From: Diphasiastrum complanatum
Lineage: Eukaryota > Streptophyta > Lycopodiopsida > Lycopodiales > Lycopodiaceae
DNA: 64,000 bases
Reading direction: 5' to 3'
NCBI GenBank assembly: GCA_029204225.1
Contig: CM055109.1
Span: 29,074,361 to 29,138,360, forward strand
Under the pieces are notes generated by a model, which was given only the letters and a program-made list of their open reading frames with translations, was not told the origin of the DNA and ran no database searches. Shown here one piece after another: positions 24,701 to 36,504 of this stretch; the first letter of the stretch is position 1, and every line of letters starts with the position of its first letter. The translations under genes and the position numbers were made by a program.

Positions 24701-27700
24701 TGCTAGTTAATTCTCAGTAGTTTTATCAAAAGCTGAGGTGTGACTCATCTACAGTTTTGTAGCTTTTTGAGATGCCAGATGTTATCAATCGTCACGCAGC
24801 CTGGCCATTCACATGATTTAAGTTTCATACCTGCAAGTTGAAGGTTGAGTTCCACCCTCTAGCAACATGGTTACATTCACATTGTCATACTGTATTGGAG
24901 GTTCAAACCACGTCCTGGATGTTTCACATCCTTGCAACTATTTGGACCCTTAAGACATGATATGCCAAAAGCCTATCTAGGTAACACTGATTGGTAGCTG
25001 ACAGGACTGTTTCAATATTCATAGCCGATTATAGATTCCGACATCTGTGCATTGCGTAAATGTGGACAACAAACAAGTCAAGGATCACATGTGCTGTTTG
25101 GTTTGTTACAGTTAGCTTAAATGTTTCAAGTTGTGGCAAAATTGAGACTCTACGGGATCCATACTCCGGTTAGTCAGGTACATATATCCACGGAACGGAA
25201 CAAAACCATTCCTAGGAACGGTTCCGGTTGCCAGTCTTCAGATGCGAATGCCAGATTTCAGATGCCAATGCAACGATTTCAGATCAACGGGTTGTTAGGT
25301 CAATGGGATCAATGAATTTCAGATGCCAATGAATGATTTCAGATCAGCAGGTTGACAATGAACGATTTCAGATCAGCAAGTTGCCAGATGTTTGGGTTGC
25401 TAGATGCGATCAAATACAGCTGTTCATATGAATCGTTCAAATACAGCTGTTCATACGAATGGCAGTTTTGATACGTATCTGAACAGGTTGCTAGATGCAA
25501 TGATTCATCTGTCTCATATGTTGTTGCATACAAATAGAGACCACGTCAGCTTAGGAAAGATAGAGCAAGCGCACAGGAAGAGAGATTTCTAAGAGAGAAA
25601 TCTTAGGAACGGTCTCTTAGAGATCAATACCGTTCCTAAGGAATGGTACCGTACTCGTTCTGAAGGAATATCCTTAAGAACCGGTAGCAATGCTCAGGTA
25701 CTAGGACATCAGCTGGTCATTCTTATTATTAGCTATGATTTGGCAAAACACGTTATGAGTGATCTTAGTGTGAATTATGCCCCACAAGGAAATATTGAAC
25801 AATTTCCAATTTTCAATCAAGCATACCCCCCTGTAGCCAATCACTGCTCATGTATCATTTAATAGTGCGGCAGATCAGTTGGTTCTTTCTCGTACACGAC
25901 TTAATCATTAATGAGTGGCCACTTTGTCTCTCAAGTTGGCACCATGTGGTTAGTTGAGACCTTGTAGCAGGTCATTGCTTTGAAGGAATTGGTGTTGGGC
26001 TAGTAATGTATTTACATGTTGCACAAGGTTTGGGGTTTAGGGTTTAAGTACTATTTCTTTCGAATACTTATTCTCACATGAGAAAGAGTTGTTATTGCTT
26101 GCTAAAAGACTTCAGACATCCGTTATTGTGTTAAAAAAGATTATTATGTCAATATTCGGTGATTTTTATATCCCATCATAGAATATCTAGTGGTGTTCTT
26201 TATCACCGACATCGTTTTGGTAGACATTTAGGACTACTCAGAAAGTACTAAAGTGTGTGTTGGATCAATTTTAGTTGGTAGATTGTATCCGTAAAAGCTC
26301 TTTTTTTAAAAGTTAATGAGAACTTGCTATAGGAAAAATGAAGATAATTGCTATAGGAAAAATGAACTTATCTTCATTTTTGTGAGGATGGTCATGATGT
26401 AAATTGATGGAATTGGATGTACTTTTGTTGTTTGTGCACAACTTTTGTCATTAGCTATGTGGTCAGGCCAATTTACACCAGTTATCCTAGATGGTTTTGA
26501 ACCTTGAAGGATTGTCAATATAGGCAAGTTTCATTGCAGATCTAGAGTAGTTGCATTAAACTTCATCAGTAAATTATCAACATAGAACTTTTGTTTCGTA
26601 TGTTGGATGGTACAGACATGGAAAGCAGAAAAAGAAAACAAGCATCAATGCTTTAGTAAGAGAAAGTGATGTGTCAGGCCCTCCAACACAGTCAGTGTGA
26701 GAATAAATTTTGTGTGTTTACACCATTTTTGAAAACAGTTTTTCCAAATAGATATATATTTTGTTGCTACAAAGCATCTCTGTCACAGGACACCTTATCA
26801 TTCTCTTTTTATCAGTATCCATATTTTTATTTATTTAATGTCTCTAAAGAGTCTAATGTCACGCATGATTGAAAAGTTTTTTCTCATGTAAATGATAGTA
26901 GTAAGATGGCATTTTCATACGTTGGTGTGAATAGTTGTTGATGATGGCCATTATTCTTCCAGGGATGCCAATCAGGATGAGCATTTAAAAGAGTTGGAGG
27001 CTGATGAAGATAACACTTCTCAAATTCCTCCCAAGGGTAAAAACATTCCATCAGCTGGAGAAGCATGTCACAGATTTCTAACTCAACCTGTATCAGTATT
27101 AAGTTTAGTGAATATAGTGACATGATTATTCAGAGTATTCTGCTTTTCAGTACATCCATTTCTCATTACTTGATTTTTTGCCTAGCAATAGTTTGGTGAA
27201 GGCTGGCACTATGAAAGAGAAGGTTCAACACTGTGAAACAGTGGTGTATTGAGTACAGAAGGTTCTTTTATTCATGTATGTGTTTTGGGTTTAAATTTCT
27301 TGAAGCTGAATGTAGACCTCCTGACGAGCCTAATTCATGGCATAAGTCATCAGATGTATTTTCTTTTAGTTGGATTTTCCAAGTTCAAAAGCTTACAGAA
27401 AGTTCATGCATGTTGAAGATCATGAATTTGTTGAATTTCATGTTCCCTAGATAAACTAGAAATTATAGTAGCAGGTACTTATGTTTGGGAGACTTATAGG
27501 TGCTGGTGGGTTTCGGTGTACTTTTACACCACTTCTTTCAGGTCATATTTGTACAGTCAATTTTGTCCAAAACTCTGCATGATAGACTGTTATCAGACAA
27601 TAGATTTTGATTCCTCCAATAGTGGAAAACGAGCACACAAACTATTAAACTATTTCTTTAGAACATTTTTTACACTTCTGTTGTAGAAAAAATGCCATGC

Positions 27701-28744
27701 CTTCAGCTAGGGGCTGCAATAAACAGACTCCTTTATAGGAAGAAAAGAATATCATGGATGTATTAAATCTATCCTGGAACCCTTGTCAAGACATCTCTTG
27801 AAACAGTTAAAGCTGAAGGCATAAGAATATCTGAGAGGGTGTAGAGTGCTGTTGGGCTCCACATTATTTTTCTGTTTCTCTGACAAAGCTAGGAACATGT
27901 GTTTCGAATGGGCCATTAAATTTATTTTTTTGTGTAGAATTCAACAAAATTCCTTAAACCCCACTAGAGCATGGCTGCTAAGTGAGTGATACAAAAGGGT
28001 AATATCTTTTCAGAAAATAGCACCGGGTATTCCCTATACAAAAGAACAGCTCCTGGCTGCATGTTGATTTTGGGAGAAATGTTATACATGCAAATGGTCT
28101 TGTAAAGTTTTTGTGTCAGATAATTTTCCTCTGGAAGTACTGATTGGTTTCATAAGGAAAACATTTGCATTTAGAAAAGGTTTGATAGGACATTTCGAAG
28201 TATTTTTCCTGGTAAAGTCAAAATGTTTGGGAAGAGTTTTTAATGTTTGCAATAAAGGACTTATTTGTAGACCATGGAATGGAGTGAACATAGACACGCT
28301 AGTCATTTAGTTAAATATTGCATTTTAGCTCCATAGATCTCTCTTGCTTTGGTTTTTTGCATCCCGTTTCTAGCATAGTCAACTGATCAAATATACTTAT
28401 CCTGTACGACCTGTGGATCTTCAGTAGCTTCAAATGGGTCAACTGAGGATTTTCAAAGTCAAGCGGTACCTGGAGAAGCAACTGGTGCGGACAATGTCAA
28501 TAAACTTGGAGATGTGAAAGGTGTTTCCACTGCAGAAGGGACTTCAAATACACAAGCCAATGTAAATGCCACATCAACCTTGGATGACAAAGAGTCAGAT
28601 GATGAACCTCTGGTACGCTAGTTATAAAAAGTCAGTGGTCTAGGTTTTAGGGTGATGTTCTTTGTTAATTAAACAGGGTGGAAATAACCCTTAAAATTTT
28701 TCTTGCAGAATACGTGGAGAAGTCGCAGGCGTAAGGTTCACTGA
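3624..28744 (+). CDS. PDS5: Sister chromatid cohesion protein PDS5 (3' part, 19 exons)
   Basis: PDS5 binds the cohesin ring through HEAT repeats and controls its loading, acetylation and release in the nucleus, so it acts in chromatid cohesion and DNA repair. Exons: 3624-3750, 3862-4011, 4124-4183, 4543-4679, 4803-4920, 5903-6037, 6149-6360, 16319-16475, 16651-16794, 16950-17033, 17495-18220, 23193-23288, 23411-23499, 23644-23695, 23863-23949, 24075-24121, 26963-27036, 28425-28612, 28709-28744. All junctions are GT-AG except one GC donor at 23696, and codon phase is kept through every join, giving 905 residues and a TGA. Landmarks are GSRKQAKYAVSAIAATT and AMPVFETREDEI (HEAT region), a charged exon with an RGRP AT-hook, a Tudor-like segment, and an acidic tail SDDEPLNTW ending in basic SRRRKVH. 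Full plant PDS5A/B proteins are about 1,400-1,600 aa, so the N-terminal half is upstream. No in-frame stop was found. Confidence 0.95.
4921..5902 (+). other. PDS5 intron, no recognised content
   Basis: AT-rich GT-AG intron. Overlapping frames on both strands (5258-5579) have no recognisable motif and look like chance. Confidence 0.7.
8059..8113 (-). mobile_element. Ultra-short LINE 3' tail insertion
   Basis: The plus strand reads gagaaagaaagaaagaaag followed by attttattaatgtctttt and catgcc. This equals the terminal ~40 bp shared by the LINE copies at 19126, 19697 and 21767, with one mismatch. On the minus strand it is the 3' end of the LINE, GGCATG...AATAAAATC, followed by a CTTT tail. Everything upstream is absent, so it is a severely 5'-truncated copy. 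Confidence 0.6.
8114..8581 (-). repeat. Probable 3' LTR of the adjacent Copia element; left limit uncertain
   Basis: At 8572-8596 the minus strand reads a polypurine tract (aaggaggg) then tgttagaatg, the usual PPT-TG boundary of a Copia 3' LTR. The left edge of the LTR was not identified, and I did not find a second copy. Confidence 0.5.
8582..10390 (-). pseudogene. Rearranged Ty1/Copia polyprotein remnant
   Basis: Read on minus from right to left. First comes an integrase core piece (FVTFIDDLSRFTWIYPMK, ~10270-10345). Next is a linker with three repeats of GQQGPSSEHF (9926-10111), then the pre-RT linker (PKWLLQTLQDN...FYEGKTSAST, ~9790-9890), then NHTWVLVDVPHG, the start of Copia RT, at ~9640-9680. 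That motif runs straight into VGIFISQQRYIEQMLKQSS, which normally lies far downstream near the end of RT, so the catalytic core (about 200 residues, including YVDD) is deleted. A second, diverged copy of the linker follows at 8760-9480 (ETLQDNKEMSYYEGKAHASL), which shows a duplication or recombination between two copies. Several frameshifts are present. It cannot encode an active enzyme. Confidence 0.8.
9950..10056. repeat. ~30-bp tandem repeat, about three copies
   Basis: The unit gaacttggaccttgctgtcc recurs with small changes near 9980, 10011 and 10041. On the minus strand, in the Copia frame, it encodes repeated GQQGPSSEHF in the linker between integrase and RT. Confidence 0.8.
10760..13560 (-). 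pseudogene. LINE ORF2 remnant: endonuclease C-terminus and reverse transcriptase
   Basis: The protein would nick DNA and copy LINE RNA at the target. An endonuclease end is seen at ~13200-13420 (SSYGEYLL, then SPFKVIPTTLSNH where the usual SDH reads SNH). PSWFDEECHSV lies at ~12870-12910. RT blocks follow: GDPINPGNLRTIMI and GQASFRAHHSTIDHVF in 12209-12517, then IGVKPGCSLSPTLFGLYID and the catalytic LLFVDDVALVSS (about 11985-12009) in 11826-12224. The C-terminal region continues through YTYLGVLFTGRIFGMRHAAT (11535-11813) and degenerate sequence to ~10760. The frame changes at least five times and the N-terminal half of the endonuclease is not recognisable. Confidence 0.82.
13570..14889 (-). 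pseudogene. LINE ORF1 remnant: coiled coil plus RRM-like domain, interrupted
   Basis: ORF1 proteins bind LINE RNA. From 14889/14873 the minus strand encodes a Pro/Ser/Gln-rich head. After one in-frame TAG comes a coiled coil, ELRELQQQISSLETENGKIK (about 14530-14592), then a Gln/Lys-rich stretch leading to ETMSWAAVLKKGSKP and RFRNSKALNIWVRG (~14130-14250), which resembles the first strand of an RRM. The RRM end reappears at 13590-13790 as TTLIIRFTSSITRKDVLRKR and DTRIFIDDDVTYIQVEER, stopping at a TGA near 13575. Between these halves, 13795-14035 has no minus-strand frame and is treated as an insertion. Confidence 0.65.
13795..14035 (+). other. Plus-strand coiled-coil frame inserted in LINE ORF1
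   Basis: The plus frame runs from 13780 to 14184, but the coherent part is about 80 residues with heptad-like spacing, e.g. HEKLSSLEAMIYVVQSHLQK, SSIDDLKQEVAAIK and IQQLESQVEQHHTAV. The minus strand here is full of stops while both flanks are LINE ORF1 in minus. It looks like a fragment of another element's gag or ORF1 that was inserted or inverted. No target duplication is evident. I do not recognise the family. Confidence 0.4.
14950..15205 (-). repeat. Two ~128-bp tandem units upstream of LINE ORF1
   Basis: The blocks beginning caagggcttct at 14952 and 15080 align over their whole length. Shared strings are ggagctgtggggaaaagctt, ggttgcaaat, gcgctg and tggatctgtgtaggttcaa. They lie immediately 5' of ORF1 on the minus strand, where the LINE 5' UTR/promoter should be. 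Confidence 0.75.
15301..16318 (+). other. Intron sequence with no recognised feature
   Basis: AT-rich. No motif-bearing frame or repeat stands out before the acceptor at 16318. Confidence 0.6.
16319..18220 (+). CDS. PDS5: PDS5 exons 8-11 of those visible: end of HEAT array and charged region
   Basis: Exon 8 begins with the T that completes Arg across the giant intron and encodes QLSFFLRALLQQETDG. Exons 9 and 10 give NIHLLCDIGLVLAKDLGR and the segment up to TTRLPQ. Exon 11 (17495-18220) encodes 242 residues of hydrophilic K/E/S/D-rich sequence. It has an AT-hook core KRKRGRPTKES near 17847-17880, a second basic patch (RKQGRSKKN), and several acidic-serine clusters such as DESSSDEVAED. Such regions in plant PDS5 proteins are disordered and separate the HEAT array from the Tudor domain. 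The exon ends at an AAG-GAA/gtaagc donor before a 5 kb intron. Confidence 0.93.
18399..18866 (-). other. 155-codon antisense ORF of unknown meaning
   Basis: An uninterrupted minus frame in the AT-rich PDS5 intron. The predicted sequence starts MDYISQELPDWSVINLHLH and has no domain that I recognise. Its length is somewhat unusual for this composition, but there is no coding-type support beyond that. It may be an eroded transposon piece or chance. Confidence 0.2.
19126..19696 (-). mobile_element. 5'-truncated LINE fragment 1 of the intron array
   Basis: On plus it opens with gaaagaaagaaag then ctttattgatgtcttttcca, followed by the shared 3' UTR (ggagcgtatgaaa). On minus it is a LINE 3' end whose tail is CTTT repeats. 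The inner part (19435-19690) is more GC-rich. It ends where the tail of the next copy starts. Confidence 0.7.
19697..20042 (-). mobile_element. 5'-truncated LINE fragment 2 of the intron array
   Basis: It begins on plus with gagagagagaaagaaagaaag and attttattaatgtcttttcc. It then matches 10400-10640 (cgtatgaaatgtctccataaca, and the later block gctgacgttgccaaggaggtc), so it is the same family as the large LINE. It ends at the (GA)27 tract. Confidence 0.75.
20043..20096. repeat. (GA)27 microsatellite
   Basis: Perfect dinucleotide tract of 54 bp at the inner edge of LINE fragment 2. It may be the expanded tail of another LINE insertion. Confidence 0.95.
20097..20339 (+). other. Non-LINE spacer in the array
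   Basis: No recognised content. A short palindrome, acatgtttcatgtgag, is present near 20309. Confidence 0.5.
20340..21766 (-). mobile_element. 5'-truncated LINE fragment 3, with ORF2 C-terminus
   Basis: It starts on plus with ggctttatttacgtcttttc and the shared 3' UTR. It then carries about 1 kb of ORF2 C-terminal coding sequence on minus, in two frames. The SSR tail is lost at this copy. Confidence 0.78.
20703..21245 (-). pseudogene. LINE ORF2 C-terminal domain, 180 intact codons
   Basis: The frame encodes SYQLEIEIGRFQGTPQEDRI, then SLGAVETEEHFIFICPTYYE with a Cys/His arrangement like the zinc-binding end of many LINE ORF2 proteins. It continues through an Arg/Leu-rich helix to an acidic tail (PDSDDDANDED). 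The adjoining frame 20885-21352 carries the overlapping shadow. Upstream RT is missing, so it is a 5'-truncated copy, but this stretch has no stop and is the best-preserved C-terminus of the family in the window. Confidence 0.65.
21767..22235 (-). mobile_element. 5'-truncated LINE fragment 4 with (GA)14 tail
   Basis: On plus: (GA)14 at 21767-21794, gctttattaatgtcttttcc, about 60 bp of 3' UTR, then ORF2 C-terminal sequence resembling 11040-11380 (e.g. tagttgggcttaaccccaag). Most of the 3' UTR between 21890 and the coding part is deleted. Confidence 0.72.
22811..23150 (+). repeat. Tandem duplication, period about 179 bp, next to a PDS5 exon
   Basis: Two adjacent diverged copies share tactttgtgcattt, cttgtactatgatcac, aattggccc, agttctatgcaaatct and catctagcgggtttgatctc-like strings. 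The second copy ends about 40 bp before the acceptor at 23192. Confidence 0.8.
23193..28744 (+). CDS. PDS5: PDS5 exons 12-19 of those visible: Tudor-like domain and C-terminal tail
   Basis: Exon 12 is basic (TPRRSAKKLSVKDVDK). Exons 13-15 form a Tudor-like domain: LVGCRIRVWWPLDKRFYEGK, then SYDPTKQKHK and VLYDDGDEETLRLVKERW (visible residues ~731-787). Its aromatic and acidic residues are where methyl-lysine binding occurs; Tudor domains of plant PDS5-type proteins are reported to read histone H3K4 methylation. Exons 16-18 are acidic and Ser/Thr-rich. Exon 19 adds NTWRSRRRKVH and the TGA at 28742-28744. Exon 14 is followed by a GC donor. Introns of 2.8 kb (24122-26962) and 1.4 kb (27037-28424) break the tail; the first contains a TIR element. 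Confidence 0.93.
23696..23862 (+). other. GC-AG intron inside the Tudor-domain coding region
   Basis: The codons for KHK end in ataag and are followed by gcaagg, not gt. The acceptor is ctccttag before gtactttatgatgatgg (VLYDDG). The reading frame and protein are continuous only if this GC donor is used. The exon-intron match AAG/GCAAG is the usual strong context for such donors. Confidence 0.85.
24122..26962 (+). other. PDS5 intron of 2.8 kb
   Basis: Holds the inverted-repeat element at 25193-25660. The rest is AT-rich without a recognised gene. A short telomere-like run ggtttggggtttagggttta lies at ~26027-26046. Confidence 0.7.
25193..25660. mobile_element. Small inverted-repeat (MITE-like) element
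   Basis: The left end gaacggaacaaaaccattcc, then taggaacggt, pairs with the right end accgttcctaaggaatggt, then accgtactcgttc, as ~33-bp imperfect terminal inverted repeats. Inside are short direct repeats (gatttcagatcagcagg-type, several copies at 25250-25380). Near the right end is a perfect 12-bp hairpin, cttaggaacggt...accgttcctaag (25602-25640). There is no coding capacity. A target duplication was not convincing. Confidence 0.5.
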
Positions 28745-30596
28745 GATTATGGTGTAAACAGTTCAGATTTGATCTACAAGGGTTGAGGAAGTAAATATGC
28801 CCATTTACGACATGATCACATGTATCAATAGAGTATCAGTATATCTTTTTGTGCACTTGCATGGATGAAGCTGGCACTATAGTTCATACTTGCTTATGGT
28901 AGTGTTAAATTACGCCATTAGATGTAGCACCAAATTGTTGATGTAAATCAAATGGGACTGTGAATACCTGCCACTTGGCATTGTCATTAGGAAAAGGTGT
29001 AGCATGTTGTTTCAGAAAAGAAATTGTGGGCTCGATCCCCCACTTTACAAAGTAGTTGACATGTTCAACCACTTTATTGAAGCCTGCCAACAGCTTACAT
29101 GCAGACCATGTAAATTATTATGTTGTTCCATATAGTCCTCTCCTGTTTGGAGTGCCTTGGGATCAAATCCTTTGCTTATTAATTTGCTACCTTGTGACAT
29201 AGTTGCTACATTCCAATCCATCCTCACTGAGCCACACACTTTTCACAATTTCCAACTAGCATGCAATTTTTGTACGTTTGATAGGACAAGGAGTTATTTT
29301 AGGGTTTAGAGCTCAACGTGATTGAAATTGTTTGCATGTACGTCTTATGATTAGATTGAGAAATAATTGATTGCATTATTTTGAGGATCATATATGCTTT
29401 AGAAATGCAGCAATGTTTTGATTCACAAAGTGTTGCTGTTGAGATATTAGCATTGTTTGACTCTTGCCTAATACATATGAGTAAGGATTTGGTATCATGC
29501 GACAACTTAGAGCCACTGCAATGGTTGATGTCTCGAACGAAAAACTTGCAAATCCATTTATGGAAACCCTAACGATATTGCTATCAAAATTAAAATGCTT
29601 TTGAGATTTTTTCATGTACATTGGGAAGGTCAATGCCCACAAAATTGTTGCAAGTATTTGGCTGGCTTAAACTCTTGATAACTGATTTTATAAAGTCACG
29701 TGTAGGTATTGGTTTTTTTACTCGTGCAGCCATGAGGTTTTTGAAGAATGTAACATAACTGACATGGAAATTATTTTCCTACTCGATATCTATGGTAAGA
29801 AATTGTATCTATTATAAGTGTTCAAACATGTCTGTGTACACAATCATGACAAAAGAATGTGGAATTTTTTGCTTGGTGTTTGGTCTTGGTTATAAGTGCC
29901 CTCAAGGTAAAGGTAATTTGTTTTTCTTTCTCGTGTGATCACCTATTGAGAGGGATTTCCATGGAATACATCTTAAAAATTTAGTAATCTCAATTATTTT
30001 CAACTAGCAATGCTTGTCCAAAATGTCCAAAAAATTCTTCATGCTAGTGCATGTGCAACAATTATGCACCATTTTTATGTAGGACCTCATGTGATAGTGC
30101 CTTAGTATATGTATATGGAATCCTAGTATATGATTTTCTTTGAACATTTTCATTTATAGTGAGTACATTGGGCTAAAAAGGTCTTACAATTCAAAAACAT
30201 TATAAAACAAATCACTCTTTTAAGTTACTTTTAGCATACATAGTCCAATTTTCTCAATCCTTACAACAATTAGTTTCTACTGGTGGGCTTAGTCATGACG
30301 AAGTCACAAGACATATGTAGAATTGATCATTTTTAGGGCATGGATCCATATTTTTATCACTTAAAACTAACAAAGCCTCAAAATTATTAATTAATATCAA
30401 GCATTATCATGTAAGCATTAGGCATGGTATAAGATATGATCATGTATTAGGGCAAATCCATGATATGATGACCCTTTGAACCTTTGTGTTAATTGGACTA
30501 GTCTTGCACTTCTGCCATAATATTTGATCATATCCATGCTTTTATAATCCGTCATAATTTAACTTATACTTGTTTATGTTGTATTATTGATGTATT
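28745..30596 (+). other. PDS5 3' flank and intergenic DNA
   Basis: The first few hundred bases will include the PDS5 3' UTR; I could not pick the poly(A) site with confidence. The remainder is AT-rich. Short minus frames at 28905-29239 have no recognised motif. Confidence 0.5.
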
Positions 30597-30732
30597 ATGG
30601 AAAGAGTCGGGCAAAAGCCATTTTTCCCGGTAAGAGTTTTCAAAAAACTTGGGACAAGGCTCGGAGGGGCCGAGCCTAAAGCTTTTTGGAAAGTCGAACC
30701 GAGCAGAATGGCGTTTGCCCGGCTCCTTCCAT
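30597..30732. repeat. 136-bp fold-back (long near-perfect hairpin)
   Basis: The left arm 30597-30664 (atggaaagagtcgggcaaaa...) pairs along its length with the reverse complement of the right arm 30670-30732. Loop is about 5 nt; the innermost 8 bp (aggctcgg/ccgagcct) are perfect. The outer 27 bp differ at about 3 positions; mismatches and small indels lie mid-arm. It is GC-richer than its surroundings. It could be a tiny MITE or a small-RNA precursor. No frame of note. Confidence 0.75.
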
Positions 30733-30935
30733 TGCGTAATGGATACTTGAAATTTTTTCACAAGCACATTACGAAACATAATAGGTAGGTTTGACTTTGA
30801 TTGACCAACACAAGCGTGCCACATGGCAGCTGTATGGAATCTGTACGGACAGGCACAAATAGGCAGAAAAAAAAGAAGCAGCAAAATCTGCCTTTGAAAA
30901 AAATGCATGCATTTTTTTGCTTTTTAGTCAACATT

Positions 30936-31498
30936 GATCCATATGGTCAAGGTATGTCCGATTAAGCATTTATGAAGGAAATTGAGTAGTGTATGCATTA
31001 TGAGTGATTGAACACAAGTTCCTATATCCATTGTACTATAAAATTAGAATTATGTTATTTAAAATATGTAGAGTATGTTAATTTTGAGATGTTCTAACAG
31101 TTCTTTATGTATGTGTGTCCTATGTCATAATGGCAAAATTTTAGGCTTTCTTCCCATTGACTAGTAATGTGGCAGCAGGATAATTTAGTGAATATTGCTA
31201 CATATAATTATCCAACGATGTTGGCTCAATTCACCAGCTTGGCATCCGAGTTTCTTTGGTCCCAAGTTCAAGCCCCCTTGAAAACCAAGATGCATATAGT
31301 CAAGGTATGTCTGATTGAGTAATCAAGAATCAATTTGAGTAATGTACCCATTATGAGTGATCAAATGCAAGCTCTTGTATCTACCATTCCCTCTTTATGT
31401 CGTTTGAGTTATGTAGGTTATGCTAACTTCACGTTGTTGAAATGTTTTTTGTTTATGCATGTCGTATTTAACAATGCTCAAGTTCTAGGCCTTTTTTC
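30936..31498. repeat. Diverged direct duplication, ~210-bp copies 353 bp apart
   Basis: Copies 30936-31150 and 31288-31498 share atggtcaaggtatgtc-type openings, gagtaatgta/gagtagtgta plus cattatgagtgatc, and an end reading ctaggcctt/ttaggctttc. The interval (about 31200-31287) contains ggctcaattcaccagc and caagttcaagccccc, resembling the A and B boxes of a tRNA-derived SINE. Confidence 0.5.
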
Positions 31499-34825
<3,327 letters not shown>

Positions 34826-35291
34826 TGATCCTCTTGAGCACGATCTCCTAGCTCTTGCTAGCATTGAACAAGTGGCTAGTTGGCTCCAACTTGTTGAGCC
34901 TCTGCTCAAGGCAATGAGCATTGAAGCCATGTTTTTTAGCAACAAAAAAAATTTACATTTCATACTTAGTGCCTTTGGTACTTGGAACGAGCCAAAAGCC
35001 AAGTTTTATGTTAAGTACCAAGGCATAGCACACAAGGTGCAGGTCTCTAAAGCCACCCTTGCAGCCCTAGGAGTAGTCTCGAGGACCCGCTCAAACCCCT
35101 CCCACAAGGTTGCTCATGAGATTTTCGTGCCTTTCCTAGACACTCGTGTGGCCCAACTCCAAACCAATGATAATTATTCAATCAATGTCATCCAAGATCC
35201 AGTAGTCCAAGCTGTCACGCATCTCATAAACCAATTTGTGGCGGTTGGCAATGTTAGCGGATCGCTTCCTACCTATAGTTGTGCCATATGA
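34826..35291 (+). other. Hypothetical 155-codon frame, possibly a retroelement fragment
   Basis: From 34826 a frame without stops runs to a TGA at 35291. It encodes DPLEHDLLALASIEQVASWL, helical Leu-rich sequence, ILSAFGTWNEPKAKFYVKY and VQAVTHLINQFVAVG. An internal Met (34872) could start it, but the open frame extends upstream of it. The composition is less AT-rich than its surroundings and looks protein-like. I do not recognise a family. It lies ~640 bp upstream of a Copia 5' LTR and could belong to an older element. Confidence 0.3.
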
Positions 35292-35934
35292 GTGACATCA
35301 TACCATATTGAAAAAACTTAAAAAGGCCATTAAACTAAACACCAAACATACGTTTGCAGCTGGCCCACTATTGTCTTCACGCTTTGCTTCATTACTGGAG
35401 AGTAAAGTACAAGATTTTAGAGCCACATAAGCACTTGTCACATATGCACCAGCGGAAGGCTCCCAATAGGGGAGTACCTCACAGAGTAGATGACAAATTC
35501 AAAAGGATATTGTTTCACCCCTCTCACCTCCCACATACGTCATCGAACTCGAGAACCACCTCCAACAGCTGTTTCAACTCATGTTGCAGTCCACACTAAA
35601 CCCTCTCATTCCTCAGCCTCTACAACTGCCCTAGCCTTTGATTCCTCCCTACGACCTTCTGTCACCATTTATTTGATACCGAATCCTATTTTAAGTATGT
35701 CAGGCACCTTACACATTTTCGTGATGCCCCTTTTACAGATGACTGTTAAGGAATTGGGAAGACCAAACACAACTTGCCTCTTTGCCATCACCTCCAATGA
35801 CTTGTAGTTGATGCGGGGCGCAACACACCCATCGGGAATGCTTCTACGTGTTTCCAAAATATTGCATTATCACATACCGCCCTTTCCTCTGAGCTTTTCA
35901 TGCTAAGGGGCATCGTCGTATGCTCGACTTAGTT

Positions 35935-36485
35935 TGTTCGGTAATTGTCAACTAGTTTTATAGGTTTCTAGTTAGTTTGGCAATTTGGGCCTATATGAGG
36001 CCAAATTCGTAAATAAACTTCACATGCTTTTCTCACACGTGTGAAGGTAGGATACATGAACAATCTTTAAGTTGGGTCCCAAATTCACTTAGTCATTTAG
36101 TCTTGCAAAAGTTCATCTTTAGCTTGGCAATTCTGGCCATTATGACTAGTTTAGGGCAAGTTTTGGATAAGCCCGGGCAGACCGTTCTAGAGAGGAGAGA
36201 GGGTCATCACTCTCAACTATAAATAGTAACGTAGAACCTAAGTGGCATCCCACTTTTGGAAGGTTTGGAGGAATACTATCTCATCATATTTGGTTCTCTT
36301 CTAGTTATGAGTAGAATACTTGATGTATGCTTGCTCTATCTTTATTGGAGATTATGGTTGCTATTGTACAACTTGTTTACATAAATTATATGTAGAATTG
36401 TCTACAAATTTGACATTTGTTTTTGTGCATCTTCTATTGTACCTAGATCTGTATTTAGGATCATATTGGATCTTAAATTTTCACA
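35935..36485 (+). repeat. Copia 5' LTR (left edge approximate)
   Basis: The right end is clear: ttcaca followed directly by a primer-binding site. A TATA box (ctataaatag) lies at 36217-36226, about 270 bp before the end. The left edge tgttcggtaattgtc at ~35935 is my best TG start but is not confirmed by a second LTR. Confidence 0.6.
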
Positions 36486-36504
36486 TGGTAATAGAGCAGT
36501 TTGG
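36486..36504 (+). other. Retrotransposon primer-binding site
   Basis: tggtaatagagcagtttgg differs from the canonical Copia initiator-Met primer site (tggtatcagagc) at two positions and directly abuts the LTR. Confidence 0.75.

Noticed and set aside
28905-29239. Two minus frames with protein-like wording, and gggctcgatccccc nearby resembling a tRNA B box
   Set aside because: Frames overlap and shift without a domain; no tRNA cloverleaf or convincing A box could be drawn.
35354-35807. Overlapping plus frames between the hypothetical ORF and the Copia LTR
   Set aside because: Frames conflict with each other and show no domain; not supportable as a gene.
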